Assembly: GCF_030345075.1 (NCBI RefSeq)
Contig: NZ_CP128361.1
Span: forward strand, 3,224,001 to 3,288,000
Reading direction: 5' to 3'
Length of the DNA: 64,000 nucleotides
Source of the DNA: Solwaraspora sp. WMMA2065
GTDB lineage: Bacteria; Actinomycetota; Actinomycetes; Mycobacteriales; Micromonosporaceae
Shown here piece after piece: positions 35,065 through 43,790 of this stretch (the first letter of the stretch is position 1; the number at the start of each line of letters is the position of its first letter). The notes under the pieces were generated by a model, which saw only the letters and a list, made by a program, of their open reading frames with translations, was not told the origin of the DNA and ran no database searches. A program made the translations under genes and the position numbers.

Positions 35065-36990
35065 ATGCGCCGCAAGGCGACCGTCGCGATCGTGCTGCTA
35101 CTCGCCGTCACCACACTGACCAGCTGTTCCTCCGATGACGGACCGGACGCCACAGTCGCGGCCTTCATCGACGGATGGCACTCCGGTGACCTTACCGACA
35201 TCGGCTTCATCACCCCGGCCGGCGAACGGGTGCCCGCCACCGACGTCACCGAGGAGCTGACCGCCCTCGTCGGCGATCTGCAGGACACGCCGCCGCAGCT
35301 GCGCCCGGACGGCGACGCCGAGGTGACCGAGGACATCGCGACCGCCACCATCGCCGTCGAATGGACGCTCCCCGGCGATGTGCGGTGGAGCTACCCGACG
35401 TCGGTCCGGCTACGCCGGGGCGCCGACGACGCCTGGCAGATCATCTGGGAGCCGGCGATCGTCCACGAGCGGCTCGGCAGCGGCGACCAGCTGGCACTGA
35501 ACCGGCTCGCCCCGCCCCGCGGCGCCATCCTCGACGGGGCCGGGCAACCGATCGTCGCGCCGCGCCCGGTGGTGGTGGTCGGCGTACAGCCCGGCGAGGT
35601 CGACGACCCGGCCGCCCTGGCCGCCCAGCTCGACGCCGCGTTCCGGGCGATCCGACCGGCGATCAGCCCGCCGGTGGACGTCTCCGGGCTGGCGGACCGG
35701 CTCGACGCGACGAAACCGGACGCCTTCGTCGAGGTGGTCACCCTGCGCGAGGAGGCGTACGAGCAGATTCGGGACCGGATCTACGAGCTGCCCGGCACCA
35801 AGTTCCGCCGGCAGGAGTGGGACCTGGCCCCCACCCGGGAGTTCGCCCGCGCGCTGCTCGGCACCGTCGACCCGGTGCAGCGGCAGGACATGGAGGCGCA
35901 CCCCGGCCGGTACGAGGTCGGCGACCTGGTTGGCCACGGCGGCTTGCAGGGCGGGTACGAGGAGCGGCTACGCGGCGTCCCCGGGTACTCGGTGCAGATC
36001 GTCGGGACCGCCCCGGACGGCAGCGTCTCCGGCGACGAGGTGGTGTTCCGCGCCGACGCCCAGCCTGGTGAGCCGTTGCGGACCACGTTGGACACGGCCG
36101 TGCAGACCGCCGCCGACGCCGCGCTGGCCGACGAGGGGCAGCGCGCCGCGCTGGTGGCGGTGCGGGTCAGCGACGGCGCGCTGGTCGCCGTCGCCAACGG
36201 CCCCGACGGTGGTACGGAGAACCTGGCGTTGACCGCGCAGGTCCCGCCCGGCTCCACGTTCAAGATGGTCAGCGCGCTCGGCCTGCTCGAAGCCGACGCG
36301 GTCGACCCGGACGCACCGGTCGACTGCGCGGAGACGGCCACCGTCGACGGGCGCACGTTCACCAACTCGGACGGCTTCGAGCTGGGCCGGGTGCCGTTCC
36401 GGACCGCCTTCGCCAAGTCGTGCAACACCACTTTCGTCGAACTGGCCCCGCGGTTGGAGGCGGACGGGCTGGCCGAGGCGGGCCGGCTGCTCGGGCTGGA
36501 GGGCGAATGGCGGCTCGGTGTGTCCGCGTTCACCGGCAAGGTCTCCACCGGTGGCCCGCCGGCCGAGCGGGCCGCCGCCGCGTTCGGTCAGGGCACCACG
36601 CTGGTCAGCCCGCTGGCGATGGCCGGGGCGACCGCAGCCGTCGCCCGTGGTCAGTGGCGGCAGCCGACGCTGATCTCGGAGCCGGCACCACAGTCCCCGG
36701 CACCGGACGGTCCGCAACTGGACGCCGCCGCCGTCGACGCGCTACGGACGATGATGCGTGAGGTGGTCACCGATGGCACCGGGCAGGCGTTGCGGGACGT
36801 GCCGGGCGAGCCGGTGCACGGCAAGACCGGCACGGCCGAGTACGACGACGACCCGACGAACACACACGCCTGGTTCATCGGCTGGCAGGGCGACCTGGCC
36901 TTCGCCGTCTTCGTCGAGCAGGGCGGATCAGGATCCGGGCGGGCGGTGCCGATCGCGGAGGAGTTCCTGCACGAACTCGCCGCCGGATGA
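35065..36990 (+). CDS. Penicillin-binding lipoprotein (class B-type transpeptidase, MecA-N-like)
   Basis: 641 aa; start at 35065 chosen for AAGGGGG with 8-nt spacing and an immediate lipoprotein signal (lipobox LTSC, Cys21). Residues 28-140 form an NTF2-like MecA N-domain, followed by the dimerisation domain (RGAILDGAGQPIV) and the transpeptidase domain. The active-site motifs are Ser397-x-x-Lys400 (STFK), Ser452-Cys-Asn454 and Lys587-Thr-Gly. Acts outside the membrane in peptidoglycan crosslinking. The type with a MecA-like domain is often less sensitive to beta-lactams (family knowledge, not shown here). Divergent from glutamate dehydrogenase. Confidence 0.94.
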   Translation: MRRKATVAIVLLLAVTTLTSCSSDDGPDATVAAFIDGWHSGDLTDIGFITPAGERVPATDVTEELTALVGDLQDTPPQLRPDGDAEVTEDIATATIAVEWTLPGDVRWSYPTSVRLRRGADDAWQIIWEPAIVHERLGSGDQLALNRLAPPRGAILDGAGQPIVAPRPVVVVGVQPGEVDDPAALAAQLDAAFRAIRPAISPPVDVSGLADRLDATKPDAFVEVVTLREEAYEQIRDRIYELPGTKFRRQEWDLAPTREFARALLGTVDPVQRQDMEAHPGRYEVGDLVGHGGLQGGYEERLRGVPGYSVQIVGTAPDGSVSGDEVVFRADAQPGEPLRTTLDTAVQTAADAALADEGQRAALVAVRVSDGALVAVANGPDGGTENLALTAQVPPGSTFKMVSALGLLEADAVDPDAPVDCAETATVDGRTFTNSDGFELGRVPFRTAFAKSCNTTFVELAPRLEADGLAEAGRLLGLEGEWRLGVSAFTGKVSTGGPPAERAAAAFGQGTTLVSPLAMAGATAAVARGQWRQPTLISEPAPQSPAPDGPQLDAAAVDALRTMMREVVTDGTGQALRDVPGEPVHGKTGTAEYDDDPTNTHAWFIGWQGDLAFAVFVEQGGSGSGRAVPIAEEFLHELAAG

Positions 36991-37007
36991 ACGGTGAAAC
37001 CACCTGC

Positions 37008-37036
37008 TTGACCAACACAACGGTCATCGCTACCTT
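37008..37036 (+). promoter_or_regulatory. Putative promoter of the AfsR-like regulator
   Basis: TTGACC (37008-37013), 17-bp spacer, TACCTT (37031-37036). Transcription would start about 30 nt before the start codon, just past the penicillin-binding-protein stop. Confidence 0.5.
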
Positions 37037-37074
37037 TTGCCACGACGCCCCGACACACTCGGTACGGGTGATGA

Positions 37075-40000
37075 ATGTGGATGTCCGTGGCTGAGGTCTG
37101 GTTCGGTGTACTGGGCCCGCTGGCGGCGCAAACCGGATCGCAGACGTTGGCCATCGCCGGGCCCAGACAGCGCAACGTGCTGGCGGTACTTCTGGTCAAC
37201 GTCAACCATTCGGTTCCCGTCTCGGAACTGGCGGTCGCCGTCTGGGGAGACGCCGCTCCCGAGGCCGGCCGGCGCCAGATCCAGAACGCGGTCTCACAGA
37301 TCCGTGCCACACTGGCCCGTTACGGACACGCAGGGCCGCAACGGAACGAGTTCGGCTACAGCCTCTGCGTCGCGCCCGAGAACCTGGACCTGCTCCAGTT
37401 CGAGCTGCTTGTCGCCAGGGGCCACGAGTTCGAAGCCGACGGTGATCTGGCCCGCGCTGCGGACAGCCTGCGCGCGGCCCTCGCACGGTGGCGTGGCCCG
37501 GCACTGGCGGACCTGGGCGGCGACCGGATCCGTGCCCTCGCCGCCCACCTCGACGAACGGCGGCTGGCCGTCGTCGAGACGTACGCGCGGCAGGCGCTGG
37601 CCAGCGGCCCGGCCGACCGGCTGGTTGACGACCTGGCCGGACTCGCGAAACGCCATCCGCTTCGTGAACGGCTGACCGCCGCGTACATGCATGCCCTCTA
37701 CCGGGCGGGCCGGCAGGCCGACGCGCTGGCGGCGTACCGGCAGGCGGCGACCTCCCTCGGCGACGAGTTGGGGGTCGATCCCGGCCCGGAGCTCGCCGAG
37801 ATGTTCCAGCGGGTCCTGCGTCACGATCCAGCGCTCGATCCGCCGCCCGCCGCCCGCACCGCGAACCGGCGGTCTGCGGCACGCGACGAGCCCTGGCCGT
37901 CCGGTGACGGGTACCCGTTCAGGGATCGCCGGAGCGGACCGGTTGTCGTACCGGCGCAGTTGCCGGCCGACGTCGCGGAGTTCACCGGTCGCCAGACCGA
38001 GCTTGACTGGCTGGATGGGCTCCTGGACGCCGGGTCAGCTGCCGATGCCGGGACGGCCGGGTCCACCGTCACGGTCGCCATGATCTGTGGCCTGGCAGGT
38101 GTCGGAAAAACCGCGCTCGCGGTGCGCTGGGCGCGCCGAGTCCTCCACCGGTTCCCGGACGGTCAACTCTTCGTCGACCTCCGTGGTGCCGACGAACACG
38201 ACCCCCTGTCCCCGGCGGAGGCGCTGAGCGGATTCCTGACGGCGCTGGGTGTGCCCGGTGTCGAACATCCGGACGACCTCGCCGCGCGTGCAGCCCGGTT
38301 CCGCACCGCAGTCGCCGGCCGCCGGCTGCTCGTCGTGCTGGACAATGCCGCGACCGCCGAACAGGTACGGCCGCTGCTTCCAGGCACCGGATCGTGCATG
38401 GTGCTGATCACCAGCCGGGACACCGTCGCAGGGCTGGCCGCCGTGCAGGGCGCACGGCGGCTGACACTCGATCTGCTGCCGGAGCCGGATGCCGTCGACC
38501 TGCTGCGCCAACTGATCGGCGCGCCGGCGGTCGCCGAGCCCGAGGTCGCCGCCGGGCTGGCGATCCGCTGCGGGCGGCTCCCACTCGCGCTGCGGATCGC
38601 GGCCGAGCTGGTGGTCTCGCGTCCGGACACGGACCTCGCAGGGCTGGTGTCCGAATTATCCAGGTGGCAGGGCCGGCTCGACATTCTGGATATCGGTGAC
38701 GATCCGCGGGCAGCGGTCGGCACCGTCTTCTCGTGGTCGGTCCGACACCTGCCCGAGCCAGCTGTCCGGGTGCTACGGCTGCTCAGCGTGCACCCCGGCC
38801 CGGACCTCGACGCGTACGCCGTCGCGGCGTTGGCCGGGACCGGACTCGACCCCGCCCGGCTGGCGATGGCCAGGCTCGTCCGAGCGCACCTCGTCCACCC
38901 GACCCGGCCCGGTCGGTTCGGGATCCATGACCTGGTACGCGCCTTCGCGGCCGGACTGAGCCGCGACACCGACACCGGGACCGACCGGCGGGCGGCCCGG
39001 CAGCGGCTCTTCGACCATTACCTGGGCACCGCGAGCACCGCCATGGACCGGCTGCATCCGGCCAACCGACCGTACCGACCCGATGTCGCGCCGCCGACCC
39101 CGCCGACGCCGGACCTCTCCGATCCTGCCGCCGCCGCCCGCTGGCTCGACGCCGAACTGGACAACCTGATCACGATCTCCACCTACGCCGCCGGCCACGG
39201 CTGGTCACGACACGCGGTGGCGCTGTCGGGGGTCCTGCACCGGTATCTCGTCAACGGCCAGTGGCCGGCTCACGCCCGCACCGTCCACACCAACGCGCTG
39301 CTGGCCGCGCGGCAGGTCGGTGACCCGGGCGGGCAGGCCCGGGCGCTGCTCGGTCTCGGCAGCGCACATTTCCACGCCGCCCGCTTCGGGCCGGCCGCCG
39401 CCCGGTTGAAGCAGGCCGCCGCACTGTTCCGGCACACCGCCGACCGCACCGGAGAGGCACGGATGTTGGGCACGCTCGGCTGTGTCGAAGCCCGACAGGG
39501 CCGGTACGGGTCGGCGATCGGCAGCCTGCGGCGTTCGGTGACGCTCCTGCGGGAGCTCGGCGACCGCAACGGGGAGGCCAACGGCCTGAACAATCTCAGC
39601 TGGGTGGAGCTGGACCTCGGGCGCCCCGAGCAGGCCGCCGGGTACAGCCGGCGGGCGCTCGGCCTGTACCGCGACATCGGCGACCCGGTCGGCGAACCAC
39701 ATGCCCTGCTCAGCCTGGGCAGGGCCGAGGCGATGCTCGGCCAGCCGCAGGCCGCTTCCGCTCGCTACGAGCAGGCCCGGCGACAGTTCCTCCGGCACGA
39801 CGACCGGTTCGGGGCCGTCCTGGTCCGCCTCAGCCTCGGCATGTTGCAGAACCAGCTCGGCGAGTGGACCAACGCCGCAGAACTACTCACTGAAGCGTTG
39901 GCGCTGGCTGCCGGTGACCGGGCCAGGGAGGCGGAGGTGCTCAACGAACTCGGCATCGCCGCCCACGGCGCCGGCAGATGGGTCGACGCCGTCTCCCGTC

Positions 40001-40176
40001 ACTCGACGGCTCTGGCGGTCGCCACCGATACCGGCGTGCCCCGGGAGTGTGCCCGGGCCCATGCCGGCCTGGGGCGGGCGTACCGGGGCAGCGGCGACCT
40101 CGACCGGGCACGACAGCATGCCGAGGAGGCGGGAGCCTGGTACGCGCGGCTTGTCCCCGCCGCTCTGCCAGAATGA
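37075..40176 (+). CDS. AfsR/SARP-family transcriptional regulator (wHTH-BTAD-NB-ARC-TPR)
   Basis: 1033 aa; ATG at 37075 or 37081. Domains in order: OmpR-like winged helix (about 5-95, ending GYSLCVAPE), bacterial transcriptional activation domain (about 100-250, FELLVARGHEFEADGDLARAA...), an NB-ARC ATPase (about 300-560) with P-loop GLAGVGKTALA near 340 and Walker B-like RLLVVLDNA, then six or so tetratricopeptide repeats (about 700-1020). Such proteins switch on secondary-metabolite or secretion genes when signalled. The next genes, two secreted proteins facing it, are plausible targets but this is inference. No metabolite core gene is visible nearby. Confidence 0.95.
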   Translation: MWMSVAEVWFGVLGPLAAQTGSQTLAIAGPRQRNVLAVLLVNVNHSVPVSELAVAVWGDAAPEAGRRQIQNAVSQIRATLARYGHAGPQRNEFGYSLCVAPENLDLLQFELLVARGHEFEADGDLARAADSLRAALARWRGPALADLGGDRIRALAAHLDERRLAVVETYARQALASGPADRLVDDLAGLAKRHPLRERLTAAYMHALYRAGRQADALAAYRQAATSLGDELGVDPGPELAEMFQRVLRHDPALDPPPAARTANRRSAARDEPWPSGDGYPFRDRRSGPVVVPAQLPADVAEFTGRQTELDWLDGLLDAGSAADAGTAGSTVTVAMICGLAGVGKTALAVRWARRVLHRFPDGQLFVDLRGADEHDPLSPAEALSGFLTALGVPGVEHPDDLAARAARFRTAVAGRRLLVVLDNAATAEQVRPLLPGTGSCMVLITSRDTVAGLAAVQGARRLTLDLLPEPDAVDLLRQLIGAPAVAEPEVAAGLAIRCGRLPLALRIAAELVVSRPDTDLAGLVSELSRWQGRLDILDIGDDPRAAVGTVFSWSVRHLPEPAVRVLRLLSVHPGPDLDAYAVAALAGTGLDPARLAMARLVRAHLVHPTRPGRFGIHDLVRAFAAGLSRDTDTGTDRRAARQRLFDHYLGTASTAMDRLHPANRPYRPDVAPPTPPTPDLSDPAAAARWLDAELDNLITISTYAAGHGWSRHAVALSGVLHRYLVNGQWPAHARTVHTNALLAARQVGDPGGQARALLGLGSAHFHAARFGPAAARLKQAAALFRHTADRTGEARMLGTLGCVEARQGRYGSAIGSLRRSVTLLRELGDRNGEANGLNNLSWVELDLGRPEQAAGYSRRALGLYRDIGDPVGEPHALLSLGRAEAMLGQPQAASARYEQARRQFLRHDDRFGAVLVRLSLGMLQNQLGEWTNAAELLTEALALAAGDRAREAEVLNELGIAAHGAGRWVDAVSRHSTALAVATDTGVPRECARAHAGLGRAYRGSGDLDRARQHAEEAGAWYARLVPAALPE

Positions 40177-40218
40177 CGGGCCTCGACCAGCGGATACGAA
40201 GCAGGGCACGACCGGGCA

Positions 40219-40247
40219 GGCACCCGTCGATGCGTTCGACGGGTGCC
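40219..40247. terminator. Hairpin between regulator and secreted-protein genes
   Basis: 12-bp perfect stem (40219-40230 with 40236-40247), 5-nt loop, in the 101-bp gap between convergent genes. Confidence 0.7.
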
Positions 40248-40277
40248 GCTGGAACCGGCCGGTCAGGATCCCCGGGG

Positions 40278-40748
40278 CTAAGATCCAGGAACGACGGAGA
40301 AGCCGAAACACCCGAAGAACTGTTCTATCCCGTAGACGGGGAACATCATATTGTTCCTGGTGACCGGACCGTAGACCCCGTCCTTGGAGATTCCGGCCTC
40401 TGACTGGAGCCACCTGATGGCCGCCTCGGTTTTGGCACCGTAGATTCCATCAGTCGCCAGACCCGCGTTGTAACACTTGTTGAGTACCCACTGCAAACGA
40501 GTCACACCGTGGCCACTGCTACCCCGACCAAGGACACAGTTCGCGTTGTTCCCCGACGATACCGGGGCTGCCAGATTGCCGCCGGTCGACGTGTGCTGGA
40601 ACGTGTGTTCCGTGTCGCACTGTGGATACGCGGCCGCCGCGCCGGTGGAGCCTCCGAAGACGAACACCGCCGTGGACATCAGGACCAATACGAGAGTGAA
40701 GGAGACAAGACCGTTCCCCCGCACCCCAACGAATACCGGTGATTTCAT
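40278..40748 (-). CDS. Secreted peptidoglycan-binding-domain protein
   Basis: 156 aa from the ATG at 40748: AAGGAG lies 6 nt upstream, whereas it abuts the alternative ATG at 40754. Signal peptide of about 40 residues (hydrophobic 12-33, cleavage near AAAA-YPQ). The mature part has a PG_binding_1 domain (HGVTRLQWVLNKCYN; TDGIYGAKTEAAIRWLQ; SKDGVYGPVTRNNMM), normally attached to a cell-wall hydrolase. No catalytic domain is present, so it either anchors something or acts as an inhibitor or effector. Thirty-three bp behind another secreted protein gene, so the two are co-expressed. Confidence 0.85.
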   Translation of the reverse strand: MKSPVFVGVRGNGLVSFTLVLVLMSTAVFVFGGSTGAAAAYPQCDTEHTFQHTSTGGNLAAPVSSGNNANCVLGRGSSGHGVTRLQWVLNKCYNAGLATDGIYGAKTEAAIRWLQSEAGISKDGVYGPVTRNNMMFPVYGIEQFFGCFGFSVVPGS

Positions 40749-40781
40749 TGACATCTCCTTTCCGACAACTGGCTCCACCGT

Positions 40782-41372
40782 TCAGCGGTAAACGTCGACC
40801 TGATTGGCGATGACCCCGTTCGCCTTGTAGTCGGCCCGATGCGACGGGTAGTTGTTCTGGATGCAGATGGTGTAGCACAACTCGTAGTGCCCCTGGGCGT
40901 AGACCCGGTACGCGGAACTACTCGGATTCGAGATCCACTTGTTACCGGCGCCCCGCCAGTTCCAACCCATACCGACTCCGACATTGGCGCTGGTGTTCTC
41001 GGTGACGTCCACCTTCGCGGACCCGTTGAAGCACCACCGCACGCGGTGCTGCCACGTGTGCTGAGTGACGCCCAACGACTTGGACGTCAAATTGCGCCGA
41101 TGGATCCAGCACTCCGTCGCGGCCACGCCGAAAGTCGGCGCCTCCTCGACTGACTCGGTGACGACGATCAGCATCGGGGTGCGGCCGGCGGCGGCCGATC
41201 CTGTCTCGACGTACACGGTCTCGGTGAAGGTACGGGTCTGGCCGACCCGCAGTTGCGAGGAATCGGCCACCGGCCCGGGCGCCGCGGCAGCGGCCGGGGC
41301 GGCCGCTGCCACCCCGGTCATGGACAGGGCCGCAGCCAGCACACCCATCGCCAGTCTCTGTACTACTCTCAC
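40782..41372 (-). CDS. Secreted protein of unknown function
   Basis: 196 aa, GTG start at 41372 with GGGAGG about 5 nt upstream. Cleavable signal peptide (basic start, hydrophobic 6-20, Ala-rich to about 31). The mature region has four cysteines (ATECWI, RWCFNG, LCYTICIQ), many Asn/Thr/Trp, and a beta-rich pattern (RTFTETVYVETGS; MLIVVTESVEE; YRVYAQGHYELCY). I recognise no family. Same operon as the peptidoglycan-binding protein, so a two-component secreted system is possible. The 38-bp repeat at 41411-41448 lies 39-76 bp before its start. Confidence 0.8.
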   Translation of the reverse strand: MRVVQRLAMGVLAAALSMTGVAAAAPAAAAAPGPVADSSQLRVGQTRTFTETVYVETGSAAAGRTPMLIVVTESVEEAPTFGVAATECWIHRRNLTSKSLGVTQHTWQHRVRWCFNGSAKVDVTENTSANVGVGMGWNWRGAGNKWISNPSSSAYRVYAQGHYELCYTICIQNNYPSHRADYKANGVIANQVDVYR

Positions 41373-41410
41373 GGATCCTCCCGATGCTCGTCAGTGGCAC
41401 GGCCGGCGGA

Positions 41411-41448
41411 CCGGATCGGATCAGGTCGGATCGGATCGGATCAGGTCC
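41411..41448 (-). promoter_or_regulatory. Operator-like direct repeats, 20-bp period
   Basis: On the minus strand, ACCTGATCCGATCC occurs twice with a 20-bp period, within a run of five GGATC units (plus strand). The region precedes the secreted-pair operon at a distance suited to a promoter. Two helical turns between copies would place a dimeric activator on one face. Confidence 0.55.
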
Positions 41449-41618
41449 GTACGGCCCGCTGGACCGGGCTTGCCGGTCGCGGAGAGTCTGACACCCACTG
41501 TCCTCGATCCGTCCCGCAAGTTTCATCGGGAAGACGCTTCGGGCAACCGCAGGGCCGTGGTCGGGCTGGACGGCGTCGCAACGGGCCGCGTTAGCTCATC
41601 GATTCGAACGCGCGCACG

Positions 41619-42854
41619 CTAGTCGACTTCGACGGACGGTGGCGGTCCCACCAGCGGCACGTTGCCGGCCTGCACCGGTCCGTCCTCCGAACCGGACGGT
41701 GCCGCGCCCTCCTCAGGGAGGGGCGCGTTGGTGGCGGGAGTGGCCGGGGCGGTGCCGACCGCACCCGGCCGCGGTCCGTCGGCGACACCGACGGGCGGTA
41801 CGGCGCGCCGCAGCCGCCCCGGCTTGGCCGGCGCGGGGACCGGCGCGGCGCCTCCCGCCGCTGGGACGTCCTCCGCCACTGGGGCGTCCCGCGCCACCGG
41901 GGGCGCATCCGCCACCGAACTCGCCGGTCCGGCCGACTCCCGACCGGCGTGCACCGGCCGCAGGCCGGCCACCAGGGTCGAGACGATGTCGGCCGCGTAG
42001 CTGCTGTCCGGGTCGTAGTCAGGGTCGAAGACGGTCAACTCGACGCCGAGGCAGTGCGGGGTGTCGACCAGGTCCGCGAGCAGCAGCTCCAGCTCGGCGA
42101 AGGCGATGCCGCCCGGATCCGGCGCGTCGACCGCCGGCATCACCGCCGGGTCGAGCACGTCCACATCGACATGCACCCAGTAGCCGGCACAGTCGGCCAG
42201 CTGGTCGCGGGCCCACTGGGCGCTACGCGCCGCCCCCTCCGCACGCAGCTCCGGCACCGGTCGGGTGACGATCCCGGCCGCCTGGAGATCCAGCCGGTAC
42301 TCGTCCTGGGCCCGGATGCCGAGCACCACGACGTCGATGTCCCGGAAGTACGGCCGGCGGCCCTCGATCCCCGCCAGATCCGGCTGGCCCCGGCCGGTGA
42401 CCAGGGCCAGCCCTTCGCCGGCCGCCGCACCGACGTAGGAGGCGTTGCCGGGATGCCGGAAGTCGGAGTGCCCGTCAACGTAGACCAGGCCGATCCGCCC
42501 GCCGACCGCCTCGCCGAGCCGGTGCATGGCGAGCGCCCCGCCGAGCAGGATCGAGCAGTCGCCGCCCAGCACCACCGGGAACTCCCCGGCGTCGATGACG
42601 GCACCGATCCGCCCGGCGAGGGCGATCGTGTACGCCGAGATCGACCCGGCGTGGCAGACCCCGTCGCCGGGTCGCCAGTCCGCCGGGTCGTACCGGGGCG
42701 GGGTCAGACACCCGGCGTCGCGGGCGCCGAGGCGACCCACCAGCTGATGGTCCCGAAGTGCGCCGGGCGCTTTCGCGCAGCCAGGCACCGACGTCCCGGT
42801 CGGCGGTCGCAGACCGAGGTTCGACGGTGCGTCCAGTACGGCGATCCGGCGCAT
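41619..42854 (-). CDS. Arginase/ureohydrolase-family protein with a Cys metal ligand and a Pro/Ala-rich tail
   Basis: 411 aa. The first 300 residues follow the arginase fold: GGDCS (Cys100 where arginases have the Mn-binding His), DGHSD (Asp127, His129, Asp131) and HVDVDVLDP (Asp230, Asp232). Residues 301-411 are an Ala/Pro/Gly-rich extension absent from arginase and probably disordered. A His-to-Cys change at this ligand is known from N-omega-hydroxyarginine hydrolase of D-cycloserine biosynthesis, so a substrate other than arginine is likely (family knowledge plus inference). It ends an operon after a thioredoxin-TPR protein and an ABC transporter (9-bp gap). Confidence 0.82.
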   Translation of the reverse strand: MRRIAVLDAPSNLGLRPPTGTSVPGCAKAPGALRDHQLVGRLGARDAGCLTPPRYDPADWRPGDGVCHAGSISAYTIALAGRIGAVIDAGEFPVVLGGDCSILLGGALAMHRLGEAVGGRIGLVYVDGHSDFRHPGNASYVGAAAGEGLALVTGRGQPDLAGIEGRRPYFRDIDVVVLGIRAQDEYRLDLQAAGIVTRPVPELRAEGAARSAQWARDQLADCAGYWVHVDVDVLDPAVMPAVDAPDPGGIAFAELELLLADLVDTPHCLGVELTVFDPDYDPDSSYAADIVSTLVAGLRPVHAGRESAGPASSVADAPPVARDAPVAEDVPAAGGAAPVPAPAKPGRLRRAVPPVGVADGPRPGAVGTAPATPATNAPLPEEGAAPSGSEDGPVQAGNVPLVGPPPSVEVD

Positions 42855-42863
42855 CGGCGGGGC

Positions 42864-43784
42864 TCAGAACAGTGCGCTGGCCAGTGCCCGGCGGGCCCTG
42901 GTCACCGCCGGGTCGTCCGGACCGGCCATGGTGAACAGCGACACCAGGTGTTTGCGGACGGTCTCCCGGTCGTCGCCGGCGCTGCGCCGGACCAGGTCGA
43001 TCAACCGCTGGTACGCCTGCTCCGCCTGACCGCCGAGCACCTCCACGTCGGCGGCGAGCAGTTGAGCCGGAACGTCGTCCGGTGCCGACGCCGCCGCGTC
43101 GAGCGCGGCCGCCGGCTGCACCCCCTGCACCCGGCGGGCCAGGGCGACCTGGGCCAGCCCGGCCTCGGCGGCGGTGTCCGCCGGCGCCTCGTTGAGGATC
43201 TTCCGGTAAGCCTGCTCCGCAGCGTCCAGGTCGCCCATCATCAGCGCCTCGTCGGCGGCGTTGAGCAGCGGATTCTCCGGCTCCTCGACGGTGACGCCGC
43301 CAGCTTTGAGCACGGCGCCGATCCACTGCCGCAGCTGGGCCTCCGGCACCACACCGGCGAACGCGTCGACCGGCTGGCCGCCGACGACGGCGTACACCAT
43401 GGGGATGCTCTGCACCCGGAACATCTGCGCCAGGCGCTGGTTGCTGTCAACGTCGATCTTGGCCAGCGTCCAGGCGCCACCGCCCTCGGCCGCGAGCCGC
43501 TCCAGCAGCGGCGACAGTTGCTTGCAGGGCTCGCACCACTCGGCCCAGAAGTCGATGACCACCGGTGTGGTCATCGAACGTTCCAGAACCTCGGTCTGGA
43601 AGGTCGCCTCGGTGACGTCGATGACGGCACCGGCTGCCGCCGGTGCGCCGGCCGCCGGGCCGCCACCGGCCCGGGTCGGGGTCCCGTCCGGCCGGTTCCC
43701 GCCGGCCGGCGCTGCGCTGCGCAGCGAGCTGAGGTCTACCGCGCCGCGAGTGAAAATCGACGGGGTGGTACGTGGGTCGCTCAT
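42864..43784 (-). CDS. Thioredoxin-TPR protein (CnoX/YbbN-like)
   Basis: 306 aa, ATG at 43784. Residues 1-55 are disordered, 56-160 are a thioredoxin fold with the redox motif WCEPC (with IDFWAEWCEPCK), and 175-306 are TPR-like helices. CnoX/YbbN proteins protect other proteins from oxidation and hand clients to chaperonin. Here Cys-Glu-Pro-Cys suggests redox activity, like many actinobacterial homologues. Starts 6 bp after the ABC permease stop, in the same operon. Confidence 0.9.
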   Translation of the reverse strand: MSDPRTTPSIFTRGAVDLSSLRSAAPAGGNRPDGTPTRAGGGPAAGAPAAAGAVIDVTEATFQTEVLERSMTTPVVIDFWAEWCEPCKQLSPLLERLAAEGGGAWTLAKIDVDSNQRLAQMFRVQSIPMVYAVVGGQPVDAFAGVVPEAQLRQWIGAVLKAGGVTVEEPENPLLNAADEALMMGDLDAAEQAYRKILNEAPADTAAEAGLAQVALARRVQGVQPAAALDAAASAPDDVPAQLLAADVEVLGGQAEQAYQRLIDLVRRSAGDDRETVRKHLVSLFTMAGPDDPAVTRARRALASALF

Positions 43785-43790
43785 GGTTAC

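Noticed and set aside
41411-41448. GGATC run as a CRISPR or minisatellite array
   Set aside because: Units are 5 bp with irregular AGGTC spacers and only 38 bp in all; operator-like repeat is a better reading.
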